Of a DNA stretch of 15,620 nt, positions 6,178 through 13,290 are shown piece by piece (position 1 is the first letter of the stretch; each line of letters begins with the position of its first letter). The notes under the pieces are model-generated. The model ran no database searches. It was not told where the DNA came from and saw only the letters and a list, made by a program, of their open reading frames with translations. The position numbers and the translations under genes are program-made. Origin of the DNA: Thermodesulfobacteriota bacterium (lineage in GTDB: Bacteria; Desulfobacterota; Desulfocorpusculales; Desulfocorpusculum); assembly GCA_028275295.1 (NCBI GenBank), contig JAPWUY010000004.1:1-15620 (forward strand), read 5' to 3'.

Positions 6178-7281
6178 ATGTCGATATTGTTCCAGGAGAC
6201 CACGATACGAGGACTGACCCTCAGAAACAGATTTGTGAGATCAGCTACATGGGAAGGGATGGCGGACGCCAAAGGGGCCCCCACAGAGGAGCTCATCCAG
6301 CTCATGGGGGATCTGGCATCGGGGGGTGTTGGGCTAATAATCACAGGCTATGCGTTCGTGAGCGAGGAAGGAAGAGGTGGTCCCAGGCAACTGGGCATTC
6401 ACTCGGATGAGCTAGTGGGAAGACTGAGGGAGATGGTGAGGGAGGTCCATTCCAGGGGCGGGAGAATTGTGGCCCAGCTTGGCCATTGCGGGATTCAGGC
6501 CGCTTACAATCTCACAGGAATGGAGCCCATAGGCCCCTCTCCCATGGAAGGGAGACCAGGGAGGGGGATGACCCTGGAGGACATAGAAAGGGTGCGCCTC
6601 TCATTCGCGAGAGCTGCAAAAAGGGCTGTGGATGCGGGCTTTGACGGGGTCCAGATTCACGCTGCCCATGGATACCTCCTGAGCCAATTCCTCTCTCCTT
6701 ATTTCAACAAGAGGGAGGACGCTTACGGAGGGTCCCTCGAAGGTAGGGTGAGGCTCCTCGTCGAAGTGACGAGGGGCATAAGGGAGGAAGTTGGTGCGGA
6801 AAAGCCCGTTCTCATAAAGATTAACTGCGAGGATTTTCTGCCGGGAGGTCTCACCCTGGAAGACTCGGTCAAGGCGGGGGAGATTCTCGTCAAAGAGGGC
6901 ATAGATGCCATAGAGGTGAGTGGCGGCATGAGACTTGCTGGTCCCAAGTTCATGCCATCGAGGCTGGGCATAAGACATGAACACGAGGAGGCGTACTTCA
7001 AGGAGGCAGCAAAGGAGTTCAAGAGGAAAGTGGGTGTCCCAGTGATCCTGGTGGGGGGAATAAGATCTTTCCAGGTGGCAGAGAGGCTCGTGGAGGAGGG
7101 TTTTGCCGATTACATATCCATGAGCAGGCCCTTTATAAGGGAGCCTTGGTTAGTTAATCGATGGAAGGGAGGGGATCTGAGGAGGGCCTTTTGTGTCTCG
7201 GACAATTTGTGTTTCGAACCAGCTCAGGCAGGGGAGGGCATCTACTGTGTGACTGAGAGAAGGGAAACCAAGGGAGAATGA
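6178..7281 (+). CDS. Old Yellow Enzyme-family NADH:flavin oxidoreductase
   Basis: This is a 367-aa FMN-binding TIM-barrel reductase of the Old Yellow Enzyme family, which reduces activated C=C bonds, enones or nitro compounds. Family signs are the N-terminal LRNRFVRSAT, the VAQLGHCG strand (Gln100), HAAHGYLLSQFLSP with the His161/His164 substrate-binding pair and Tyr166, and YFNKREDAYGGSLEGR. The protein stops after the barrel. It lacks the C-terminal Fe-S and FAD/NAD domains of the longer 2,4-dienoyl-CoA reductase type, although two or three cysteines sit near the end (CVSDNLCF and IYC). Because the upstream gene encodes a multi-cluster ferredoxin protein only four bases away, that protein may supply electrons in place of a fused Fe-S domain; this is inference. 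The physiological substrate cannot be read from sequence. Confidence 0.9.
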   Translation: MSILFQETTIRGLTLRNRFVRSATWEGMADAKGAPTEELIQLMGDLASGGVGLIITGYAFVSEEGRGGPRQLGIHSDELVGRLREMVREVHSRGGRIVAQLGHCGIQAAYNLTGMEPIGPSPMEGRPGRGMTLEDIERVRLSFARAAKRAVDAGFDGVQIHAAHGYLLSQFLSPYFNKREDAYGGSLEGRVRLLVEVTRGIREEVGAEKPVLIKINCEDFLPGGLTLEDSVKAGEILVKEGIDAIEVSGGMRLAGPKFMPSRLGIRHEHEEAYFKEAAKEFKRKVGVPVILVGGIRSFQVAERLVEEGFADYISMSRPFIREPWLVNRWKGGDLRRAFCVSDNLCFEPAQAGEGIYCVTERRETKGE

Positions 7282-7286
7282 TAGAC

Positions 7287-7306
7287 CAAGAGGACGGGAC
7301 CTCTTG
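7287..7306. terminator. Weak hairpin between convergent genes
   Basis: CAAGAGG and CCTCTTG form a perfect 7-bp stem with a 6-base loop just after the flavin reductase stop. The rest of the 103-base gap, about 7333-7365, is GC-rich and can fold further (GGGCC with GGCCC). No T-run follows on either strand, so intrinsic termination is only possible, not shown. Confidence 0.35.
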
Positions 7307-7384
7307 CTGCCTCTCAGCCAGTCTGGAGCCATGAGTCGGGCCCCGGGGGAGGGGCTCGGCCCACGGCTCACCCGTCATCTCTCA

Positions 7385-9664
7385 TCAGAGCTCAAGTCCA
7401 AGTCTCTCCCATACGGATTCTCCCTCCTTTATTTCCACGGCCTTGAGATAGGGGTATGTCTTGAACAGGAACCAAGCGAGGGGCAAGACCCCCAGCACTA
7501 TTATGATGAGGTCAGGAATTATCCTGAGATTCCCCAAAAGGGCCACTGCTCCCCTCTCGAAGAAGCTCGCATCTCTCGCAACCCATAGGCCCTCCTTGAA
7601 GCTCGTCCAGGCCTGTATGGCTCCAACAGGAAGTAAGGTTGCAAGGGCCATGAGGGCGAGCCCGCCATTGAGGCCGAAGAAGGCGAGCTTCAGGGTGCTA
7701 TCCTTCCACTTCCCAGTTGTCACGAGGCCCCTCCAGGAGAAAAGCAGGAGGGCGATGGACAGCATCCCGTAAGTGCCGAACAGGGCAGTGTGACCATGGT
7801 TCATGGTGAGATAAGTCCCGTGCTCGTAGTAGTTGACTATGGGAAGGTTTATGAGGAAGCCGAAAAGACCAGCTCCCAGGAAGTTCCAGAAGGAGGAGGC
7901 CACAAGGAAATAAAGGGGCCACCTGTATGGGAACTCCCTTCCTTGCTGCCGAATGCTCTTGTATTCCATGAGCGATCTCACCACCAGACCGAACAGGGGA
8001 ACCGGCTCCATGGAGGAGAAGATAGCACCCCAGCCCAGCCAGAAGGATGGCCCACCGTACCAGAAATAGTGGTGGGCAGTTCCGATGATCCCTGTTATGA
8101 ACACCAAGGCCGCCGTGAAATAAGCCACTGTGAGAGCTGCCCTGGCACTTGCAAGTCCCATGGCCACAAGGAGAAGGGAAATGGCGGCAACTCCGAAGAA
8201 CTCAAATATACTCTCCACCCAGATGTGCACCACGAACCATCTCCAGTAGTCGGAGAGGGTCAAATGCGATCCTTTTCCGTAAAACAGCCCGAAGGCGAAA
8301 AATCCAACAACCAAGACGGCGCTGAAGACGTAGAACCAGATCAACGATGTGAACTCGTCTTTGTGACCCAGCCTCAAGTGATGGCCGACGGCTCTGTAAA
8401 CCACCAGAAGCCAAAAGACCAACCCCACAAGAAGCAGGATCTGCCATAGTCTTCCAAGCTCCAAGTATTCCCAACCCTGGTGCCCAATCCAGAACCAAGA
8501 GCCCTCTCCTAGCGCTCCTTTTATCCCTGCCACCTCACCCAGGAGGCTACCCAGGGCCACTATGAGGACTGCCACAAAGAGCAATTGAACGAGGGTTCCC
8601 TGTCCCTTGGGTTCCCTCCCCCCCACTATGGGAGCCAAGTATATGGCCGAGGCGACCCAAGTGGTGGCTATCCAGAAGATGGCAAGCTGAAGATGCCATG
8701 TCTTGGCCCAGCTATAGGGGATGAGATCAGCTATGAACTGGAGCCAAAAGCTTCCTGGATGCACCGTGTAGTGGGCCAAAAGGCCTCCGAAACAGGTCTG
8801 TAAGAGAAGAAGGAGCACCACCACGAGGAAGAACTTCGCAGCCTTGAACTGGCTGGGAGTCAGCGGCATGTTCATCAGCTTCTCGGCCAAACTGGGACCC
8901 TTTGTGGGACCATACCAGAGCCCATAGTGATGGACCATGAAGATGAAGAGTCCGAGCACCACGAACAGGGAGAAAACTCCCCCAATGGACCAGAAGTAAG
9001 TCTGGGTTGTGGGCACGTTGCCCACAGTCCTGTCGGGAGGCCAATTGTTGGTGTAGGTGTAATCCTTGCCAGGTCTCAGGGTGGAGGCAACCCAGGCAGT
9101 CCAGAAAAAGAATCGGGAGATCTGCTGTCTTTCCTTTTCTGTAGGCACAGTCCCTGGCTGGATCCCGTAGCCTTTGTGGCCCTCCTTGAACGTCTTTTCC
9201 CAGAATGCCTCTACGGCTCTGAGTCCCTGTATTTGAGCCTGGGTAAGGGTCAAGGTGTCCTTGGCTGGATCATACCTGTTGGTCTTTATCTCGTGTACAA
9301 CCCTCACATCCACCATCTCTCTCTGTATCTGGTCGAGCTGGGTATATGGTTTGCCGTATTGATCCTTGGAGATCCAGTCCCTCACGGCATCCCCCAAAAG
9401 CTTCAGGCTCAATGCTGAGAACTCAGGTCCCCTTTGAGATCCATGGCCCCACACACTTCCGTGATCCATGAGCCCGTATCTCTGATAGGTGTTTTGACCT
9501 GCCAGGATGTCCTCTCTTTGGAACAATGTTTTTCCGTCGGGGGAGATGACCTTGGCCGGATAAGGGGGGAGTTCATCCCGTGCTGAAAACCCCCCCGCAA
9601 GCAAGACCACCATCGCCACTACAAAACTCAGGATAGCCGCCCATTTGAGTTTTCCCAATGACAT
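7385..9664 (-). CDS. norB: Quinol-type nitric oxide reductase, single subunit
   Basis: This 759-aa integral membrane protein of the heme-copper oxidase superfamily reduces 2 NO to N2O. An N-terminal membrane anchor (about residues 8-25) is followed by a periplasmic domain containing GSVWGHGSQRGPEFSA, typical of single-subunit NORs, and no CxxCH heme-c motif is present, so quinol rather than cytochrome c is the likely donor. About a dozen membrane segments follow. Expected ligands are present: His324 (TWHLQLAIFW) and His625 for low-spin heme, His623 for the catalytic heme, and His480, Glu484, His531 and His532 for the non-heme iron; Glu488 and Glu553 are also conserved. These residues argue for a true NOR rather than an oxidase or a putative NO dismutase. 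AGGAGGT lies five bases before the ATG. The upstream MoaD-like gene is 24 bases away and co-transcribed. Confidence 0.92.
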   Translation of the reverse strand: MSLGKLKWAAILSFVVAMVVLLAGGFSARDELPPYPAKVISPDGKTLFQREDILAGQNTYQRYGLMDHGSVWGHGSQRGPEFSALSLKLLGDAVRDWISKDQYGKPYTQLDQIQREMVDVRVVHEIKTNRYDPAKDTLTLTQAQIQGLRAVEAFWEKTFKEGHKGYGIQPGTVPTEKERQQISRFFFWTAWVASTLRPGKDYTYTNNWPPDRTVGNVPTTQTYFWSIGGVFSLFVVLGLFIFMVHHYGLWYGPTKGPSLAEKLMNMPLTPSQFKAAKFFLVVVLLLLLQTCFGGLLAHYTVHPGSFWLQFIADLIPYSWAKTWHLQLAIFWIATTWVASAIYLAPIVGGREPKGQGTLVQLLFVAVLIVALGSLLGEVAGIKGALGEGSWFWIGHQGWEYLELGRLWQILLLVGLVFWLLVVYRAVGHHLRLGHKDEFTSLIWFYVFSAVLVVGFFAFGLFYGKGSHLTLSDYWRWFVVHIWVESIFEFFGVAAISLLLVAMGLASARAALTVAYFTAALVFITGIIGTAHHYFWYGGPSFWLGWGAIFSSMEPVPLFGLVVRSLMEYKSIRQQGREFPYRWPLYFLVASSFWNFLGAGLFGFLINLPIVNYYEHGTYLTMNHGHTALFGTYGMLSIALLLFSWRGLVTTGKWKDSTLKLAFFGLNGGLALMALATLLPVGAIQAWTSFKEGLWVARDASFFERGAVALLGNLRIIPDLIIIVLGVLPLAWFLFKTYPYLKAVEIKEGESVWERLGLEL

Positions 9665-9688
9665 GACCCACCTCCTAGATTTTGGTTT

Positions 9689-10003
9689 TCACCCTTCCTC
9701 TGTCGAGGACTCAGAGGCCTGATGCTCGAGAAGGATCTTTTCTCTGAAATCCTTCCAGTCTGCGAATATCGGATACTCCTTCGGGAATACGGAAATCCTG
9801 TCTCCAGGCATGACCAAGTAGTCATCCCTGACAGGCCTTCCATTGGCGAAGACCACCTGGACCTTATCCCTCTCGGCAGAGATGGCCAAAAGGAGTTTTG
9901 CTAGACTCAAAGGTTCCGAGCACGGAAAGACAATGGTCGATGAATGTTCTCTTTGGTATCTCCTGAGGGAGCCAAAAAGCTGGATGATTACCTTTTGGGC
10001 CAT
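9689..10003 (-). CDS. MoaD/ThiS-fold small protein encoded with the NO reductase
   Basis: This 104-aa protein has a predicted beta-grasp (ubiquitin-like) fold. VIIQLFGSLRRYQ (5-17) gives the first strand and LSLAKLLLAI (33-41) the helix, then VQVVFANGRPVRDDYLVMPG (48-67) and DRISVFP (68-74) follow the pattern of sulfur-carrier proteins MoaD and ThiS, where V-N-G-x-x-V-x-x-x-x-L-x-x-G-D-x-I/V-x-x-x-P is common. Unlike sulfur carriers it does not end in Gly-Gly after that strand. About 30 more residues follow, ending STEEG, so thiocarboxylate chemistry is doubtful. The ATG at 10003 has AAAGGTG upstream; in-frame ATGs at 10057 and 10042 lack support. It is the first gene of the unit with the NO reductase, behind a TTGAC-N4-GTCAA site. 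A role in NOR assembly or regulation is possible but unproven. Confidence 0.75.
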   Translation of the reverse strand: MAQKVIIQLFGSLRRYQREHSSTIVFPCSEPLSLAKLLLAISAERDKVQVVFANGRPVRDDYLVMPGDRISVFPKEYPIFADWKDFREKILLEHQASESSTEEG

Positions 10004-10075
10004 GGAGTCACCTTTGGAAAACCTAGTATTTCGATCCGACATTGCCAGATTTCGCAAGATGTTGTTTGTGTTTCA

Positions 10076-10089
10076 TTGACCTAAGTCAA
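10076..10089. promoter_or_regulatory. FNR/CRP-family operator upstream of the NO reductase operon
   Basis: TTGACCTAAGTCAA has perfect 5-bp arms TTGAC/GTCAA with a 4-base spacer, the geometry of FNR-superfamily sites. The TTGAC-N4-GTCAA variant resembles sites ascribed to HcpR and other NO-responsive members in delta-proteobacteria (from memory). Its centre is about 79 bases before the start at 10003, suitable for activation of the minus-strand operon. No clear -10 element could be assigned. Confidence 0.65.
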
Positions 10090-10193
10090 AAGGAAAGCCT
10101 AAAAGTTGAGCCCATCCCAGTGGAAAAATCTCCCACCCCCTTCTCCTGAGGACTTATCCAGCAAGACCATCTTCCTGGCGCCAGACCAATTCT

Positions 10194-10355
10194 CGGAGGG
10201 CCGAACTCGACACGCCCCCGAGGAAGGGGCCACGCCAACCACAACATTGCCACCTTTTGGCCACGGGCCCCTCGCCGACCCGGGGGTGACGATGACATGC
10301 CCGGGCTCGCGTAGGGCCCTTTTTTGCGGACGCACGGAGTGCGCCCCTCCGAGAA
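10194..10355 (-). repeat. Array 2, unit 3 (A to B, B diverged)
   Basis: The A stem on the minus strand is GGGCGCAC/GTGCGTCC, which pairs fully if one G-U is allowed. The B element (10194-10219) is recognisable but decayed, marking the array edge next to the NO reductase operon promoter region. Confidence 0.7.
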
Positions 10356-10417
10356 AACCACCTCAGCGGCATCTGGGGCTTTCCCCGCAAGGCCATCCGG
10401 TCTGGGCTCACCCCCCG

Positions 10418-10578
10418 CGGAGGGGCGGGCTCCGCACGCCCGGATAGGAGGCTTGGGCTGGACCCGGGTCATGTCCCCATTAGGCCACCGGGCGTTCCTT
10501 TGCCCCCGATGATTATGTTATGCCTCGGCTCGCTTGCGGCATCGGAATGCGGACGCACGGTGTGCGTCCCTCCGAGAA
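10418..10578 (-). repeat. Array 2, unit 2 (A to B)
   Basis: The A stem is GGACGCAC/GTGCGTCC with a perfect 8-bp pairing (10551-10558 with 10562-10569). The interior is closely similar to unit 1 of array 1 about 9 kb away, including the GCCGAGGCATAACA and GGTGGCCTAATGGGG words. Confidence 0.85.
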
Positions 10579-10642
10579 AACCACCCTCAGGGGCATCCCG
10601 GGGCTTTCCCCGCAAGGCCATCCGGTCTGGGCTCACCCCCCG

Positions 10643-10791
10643 CGGAGGGGCGGGCTCCGCACGCCCGCAAAGAGCGATTTTCCTTCGCCGGGACTTGTCC
10701 GCATTAGGCCAAGGGACAGCCGTTCAATCATTGAGATTTGTTGCCAAGCCTATTGCCCTATTAGGCGGACCCAGAGAGCGCGTCCCTCCCG
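10643..10791 (-). repeat. Array 2, unit 1 (A to B)
   Basis: The A stem here is imperfect (GGACGCGC against CTGGGTCC), but B is exact. The middle is shorter than in other units. Bases 10639-10670 match 1855-1886 perfectly in inverted orientation. Confidence 0.75.
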
Positions 10792-10795
10792 CAAA

Positions 10796-11198
10796 AACTT
10801 CTAGTTCCCGACCTCCTCTAGATCTCCCCACCGAGGCCCAAAACACGACCCTTGTCCCCTTTACATGGTGGCAAAAAACTTGGCACCTCGTGTCTCTCCC
10901 ATTCCTCCGGTCCCTTAGGCCAACTGAACACTCCAGTGGCAAGAAAATTGCATCAATCTGTTTCCCAGAGGGATGGCCCATGGTTGTCCAAGAAGCATCT
11001 TCCAGTGAGGTTCCCTCCTAGGTCGCTACCTTCCCAAAGAGACGCACGATCTCGTCCGCCTCAAGACCATGGGCCGTCCTATTTGTGGCTGGAATGACCC
11101 TGGCTTTTTTCCCGGGTTAATGGTAATAGTACCTCGTTTTCTCTTTGGTCGTTTGCTCTCTCACGAGAAAATCCTGCAAGCACTCTGGGAGGAAGATC
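10796..11198 (+). other. Intergenic region and probable acs leader
   Basis: No credible gene is seen in these 403 bases; the frames that stay open continue from the repeat array or lack ribosome sites. It contains the sigma-54 promoter match at 10937-10952 and then about 235 bases of likely untranslated leader before the acs start. No classical riboswitch or intrinsic terminator was recognised. A TTTTTTCCCGGG stretch near 11105 is the only notable tract. Confidence 0.5.
10937..10952 (+). promoter_or_regulatory. Sigma-54 type promoter, probably for acs
   Basis: TGGCAAGAAAATTGCA matches TGGCACG-N4-TTGCW with one mismatch; the GG (10938-10939) and GC (10950-10951) are exactly ten bases apart. 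The start of transcription would be near 10963, giving a leader of about 235 bases to the acs ATG. Confidence 0.58.
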
Positions 11199-13175
11199 AT
11201 GGCAAGAGATCCTGTGGGCACAGTGGAGTCAGTGTACATGGAGCGCCGAGTTTTCCCCCCTCCCCAGGAATTCGTGGAGAAGGCTAAAGTCAAGAGCTTG
11301 GACGAGTACAAGGCCACTTATGCCAAATCCATTGAGGACCCGGAGAAGTTCTGGGGGGAGATGGCCGAGAAGTATTTGGTCTGGTTCGAGAAGTGGGAGA
11401 AGGTCGAGGAATATAGCTTCAGGCCCCCTGTCTTCGTTAGGTATTTCAGAGGAGGAAAGCTCAATGCCTCCTACAATTGTCTGGACAGACATCTGGGGGA
11501 TTGGAGGAGGACCAAGGCAGCCATCATATGGCAGGGAGAGCCATTGGAGGAGTCTCGAACCTACACATACCAGGAGCTCCACAGGGAGGTCTGTAGATTT
11601 GCGAATGTGTTGAGATCCATGGGGGTGAAAAGAGGAGACAGGGTGTCCATTTACTTGCCCATGATTCCGGAGCTTCCCATAGCAATGCTGGCTTGCGCGA
11701 GGATAGGGGCTGTCCACAGTGTCGTGTTCGGGGGATTCAGCGCAGAGTCCTTGAGGGATCGTATCCTAGATGCTGGAGCGAAGATTCTCATAACCTCCAA
11801 TTACGCTTACAGGGCTGGAAGGATTCTAGAGAGCAAGAAAACCGCGGATTTGGCCTTGGAAGAATGTCCCCATGTGGAAAGGTGCATAGTGGTGAGGAGG
11901 ATTCCCCGAGAGACACCCATGAAAGAAGGAAGGGACTATTGGTGGGACGAGCTCATGACCAATAGTTCAGCCAGGTGCGAGCCAGAGGTCATGGATGCCG
12001 AGGATCCTCTATTCATCCTCTATACGAGCGGTAGCACCGGAAAGCCCAAGGGCGTGCTCCACACAACCGGCGGATACCTGCTTTATGCGACCATGACCTT
12101 CCAATACGTTTTCGACTATAGGGATGAGGACATTTACTGGTGCACTGCGGACATAGGCTGGGTCACTGGCCACAGTTACATCGTATATGGCCCCCTTTCC
12201 TCGGGTGCCACGAGCCTCATGTTCGAGGGAGTGCCCAACTACCCGGAACCCGATAGGTTCTGGGAGGTGGTCGAGAAGTACAGGGTCAGCATCCTCTATA
12301 CGGCGCCGACTGCCATAAGGGCCATGATGCGCGAGGGCGAGAAGTGGCCACAGAGAAGAGATCTTAGCTCCCTCAGGCTTCTTGGCTCTGTGGGAGAACC
12401 CATCAATCCCGAGGCTTGGCTTTGGTATTACAGGGTAATAGGCAACGAGAGATGTCCCATAGTGGATACCTGGTGGCAGACCGAGACAGGAGGCATTCTC
12501 ATCACGCCCCTTCCAGGGGCCATTGCCCAGAAGCCCGGCTCTGCAACTCTTCCCTTCTTCGGGGTAGACCCCGCAGTCATAAGACAAGACGGGACAGAGG
12601 CAGAGGTCAACGAGGGAGGCTACCTGGTCATTCGCAGACCATGGCCAGGGATCATGAGGGGGGTTTTCGGCGATCCATCCAGGTTCGAGCAGACCTACTT
12701 CGCCCAGTATCCCGGAATGTACTTCACAGGTGACGGGGCCAGAAGGGACGAAGACGGTTACTTTTGGCTCATGGGCCGGGTGGACGATGTCCTCAATGTG
12801 TCTGGTCACAGACTGGGGACAGCGGAGATAGAAAGCGCTCTTGTGGCCCATCCCCTCGTGGCGGAGGCAGCAGTCGTGGGATATCCCCACGATATAAAGG
12901 GCCAGGGAATATACGCTTTTGTCACCTTGAAACAAGGGGTGGAGCCCACGGAGGATCTGAGAAAGGAGCTCATCCAGCATGTGAGAAAGGAGATAGGGCC
13001 CATAGCCACCCCCGACAAGCTTCATTTTGCAGAGGCCCTTCCCAAGACGAGGAGCGGAAAGATAATGAGAAGGATCCTGAGAAAGATTGCAGAAGGAGCT
13101 ATCTCGGAGCTGGGAGATACATCCACCCTTGCAGATCCAACCGTTGTGGAAAAGCTCGTGGCCGGAAGGCTATGA
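11199..13175 (+). CDS. acs: Acetyl-CoA synthetase (AMP-forming)
   Basis: This 658-aa enzyme activates acetate with ATP and CoA to acetyl-CoA, AMP and PPi in the cytosol; the length equals that of the family. The P-loop is [10 protein letters not shown] (276-285). The paired Trp425-Trp426 in [10 protein letters not shown] supply the residue that limits the pocket to acetate. YFTGDGA and [20 protein letters not shown] form the hinge and adenylate region. [11 protein letters not shown] (615-625) carries the catalytic Lys621, which is the residue reversibly acetylated in many bacteria. The ATG at 11199 is chosen because GGGAGG lies six bases upstream and the sequence then aligns with the usual N-terminus ([20 protein letters not shown]). 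The gene stands alone behind a long leader and a sigma-54 type promoter, and a weak terminator-like hairpin follows. In an anaerobe it could feed acetate oxidation or recapture. Confidence 0.95.
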   Translation: MARDPVGTVESVYMERRVFPPPQEFVEKAKVKSLDEYKATYAKSIEDPEKFWGEMAEKYLVWFEKWEKVEEYSFRPPVFVRYFRGGKLNASYNCLDRHLGDWRRTKAAIIWQGEPLEESRTYTYQELHREVCRFANVLRSMGVKRGDRVSIYLPMIPELPIAMLACARIGAVHSVVFGGFSAESLRDRILDAGAKILITSNYAYRAGRILESKKTADLALEECPHVERCIVVRRIPRETPMKEGRDYWWDELMTNSSARCEPEVMDAEDPLFILYTSGSTGKPKGVLHTTGGYLLYATMTFQYVFDYRDEDIYWCTADIGWVTGHSYIVYGPLSSGATSLMFEGVPNYPEPDRFWEVVEKYRVSILYTAPTAIRAMMREGEKWPQRRDLSSLRLLGSVGEPINPEAWLWYYRVIGNERCPIVDTWWQTETGGILITPLPGAIAQKPGSATLPFFGVDPAVIRQDGTEAEVNEGGYLVIRRPWPGIMRGVFGDPSRFEQTYFAQYPGMYFTGDGARRDEDGYFWLMGRVDDVLNVSGHRLGTAEIESALVAHPLVAEAAVVGYPHDIKGQGIYAFVTLKQGVEPTEDLRKELIQHVRKEIGPIATPDKLHFAEALPKTRSGKIMRRILRKIAEGAISELGDTSTLADPTVVEKLVAGRL

Positions 13176-13196
13176 TCTGGAAAGGGGAAGCAGGAT

Positions 13197-13218
13197 GGGT
13201 TCACGGTAAACCTTTTTT
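13197..13218 (+). terminator. Weak intrinsic terminator after acs
   Basis: A short stem, GGTT (13198-13201) with AACC (13209-13212), extendable by one G-T pair, is followed directly by six T residues. A competing stem AAACC/GGTTT spans the T-run. Placement 22 bases after the acs stop is right, but the stem is weak, so read-through into the tolC-like gene is likely. Confidence 0.4.
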
Positions 13219-13290
13219 GGGGTTTGCACTCGAATTGGAGTACGGTATCCTTCACAGAACGCGCACTCCAAGGGACCCTGGAGGTGAGGG

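Larger units (their letters stand above)
10194..10791 (-). repeat. Reverse-oriented tandem array of the ~225-bp repeat (array 2)
   Basis: This is the same unit as at 968-1958 but on the minus strand, with three A elements (10765-10791, 10549-10578, 10326-10355) and three B elements (10643-10668, 10418-10442 and a diverged one at 10194-10219), spaced about 216-225 bases. Interiors keep the recurring words (GCCGAGGCATAACA, CCCGGTGGCCTAATGGGG on the minus strand) and both linkers carry GGATGGCCTTGCGGGGAAAG. The A copy nearest acs is mismatched in its stem. No credible gene lies inside. Confidence 0.88.

Noticed and set aside
7790..8449. 219-codon plus-strand open frame opposite the NO reductase
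   Set aside because: It is a shadow frame. The minus strand carries all NOR ligands in one uninterrupted frame, and the plus product is polar and unrecognisable.
7385..9664. Possibility of an NO dismutase, which would make oxygen from NO
   Set aside because: Putative NO dismutases are known for substitutions at non-heme iron and quinol-site positions. Here the iron-ligand histidines and glutamates are intact, so a standard NO reductase is the simpler reading, although the quinol site was not verified.
10086..11021. Open frames across array 2 and the acs upstream region, the longest 173 codons
   Set aside because: They carry the same repeat-derived peptides as array 1, have no ribosome site, and overlap the regulatory region.
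12009..13025. 338-codon minus-strand open frame inside acs
   Set aside because: It is a shadow of acs, whose motifs are continuous on the plus strand.
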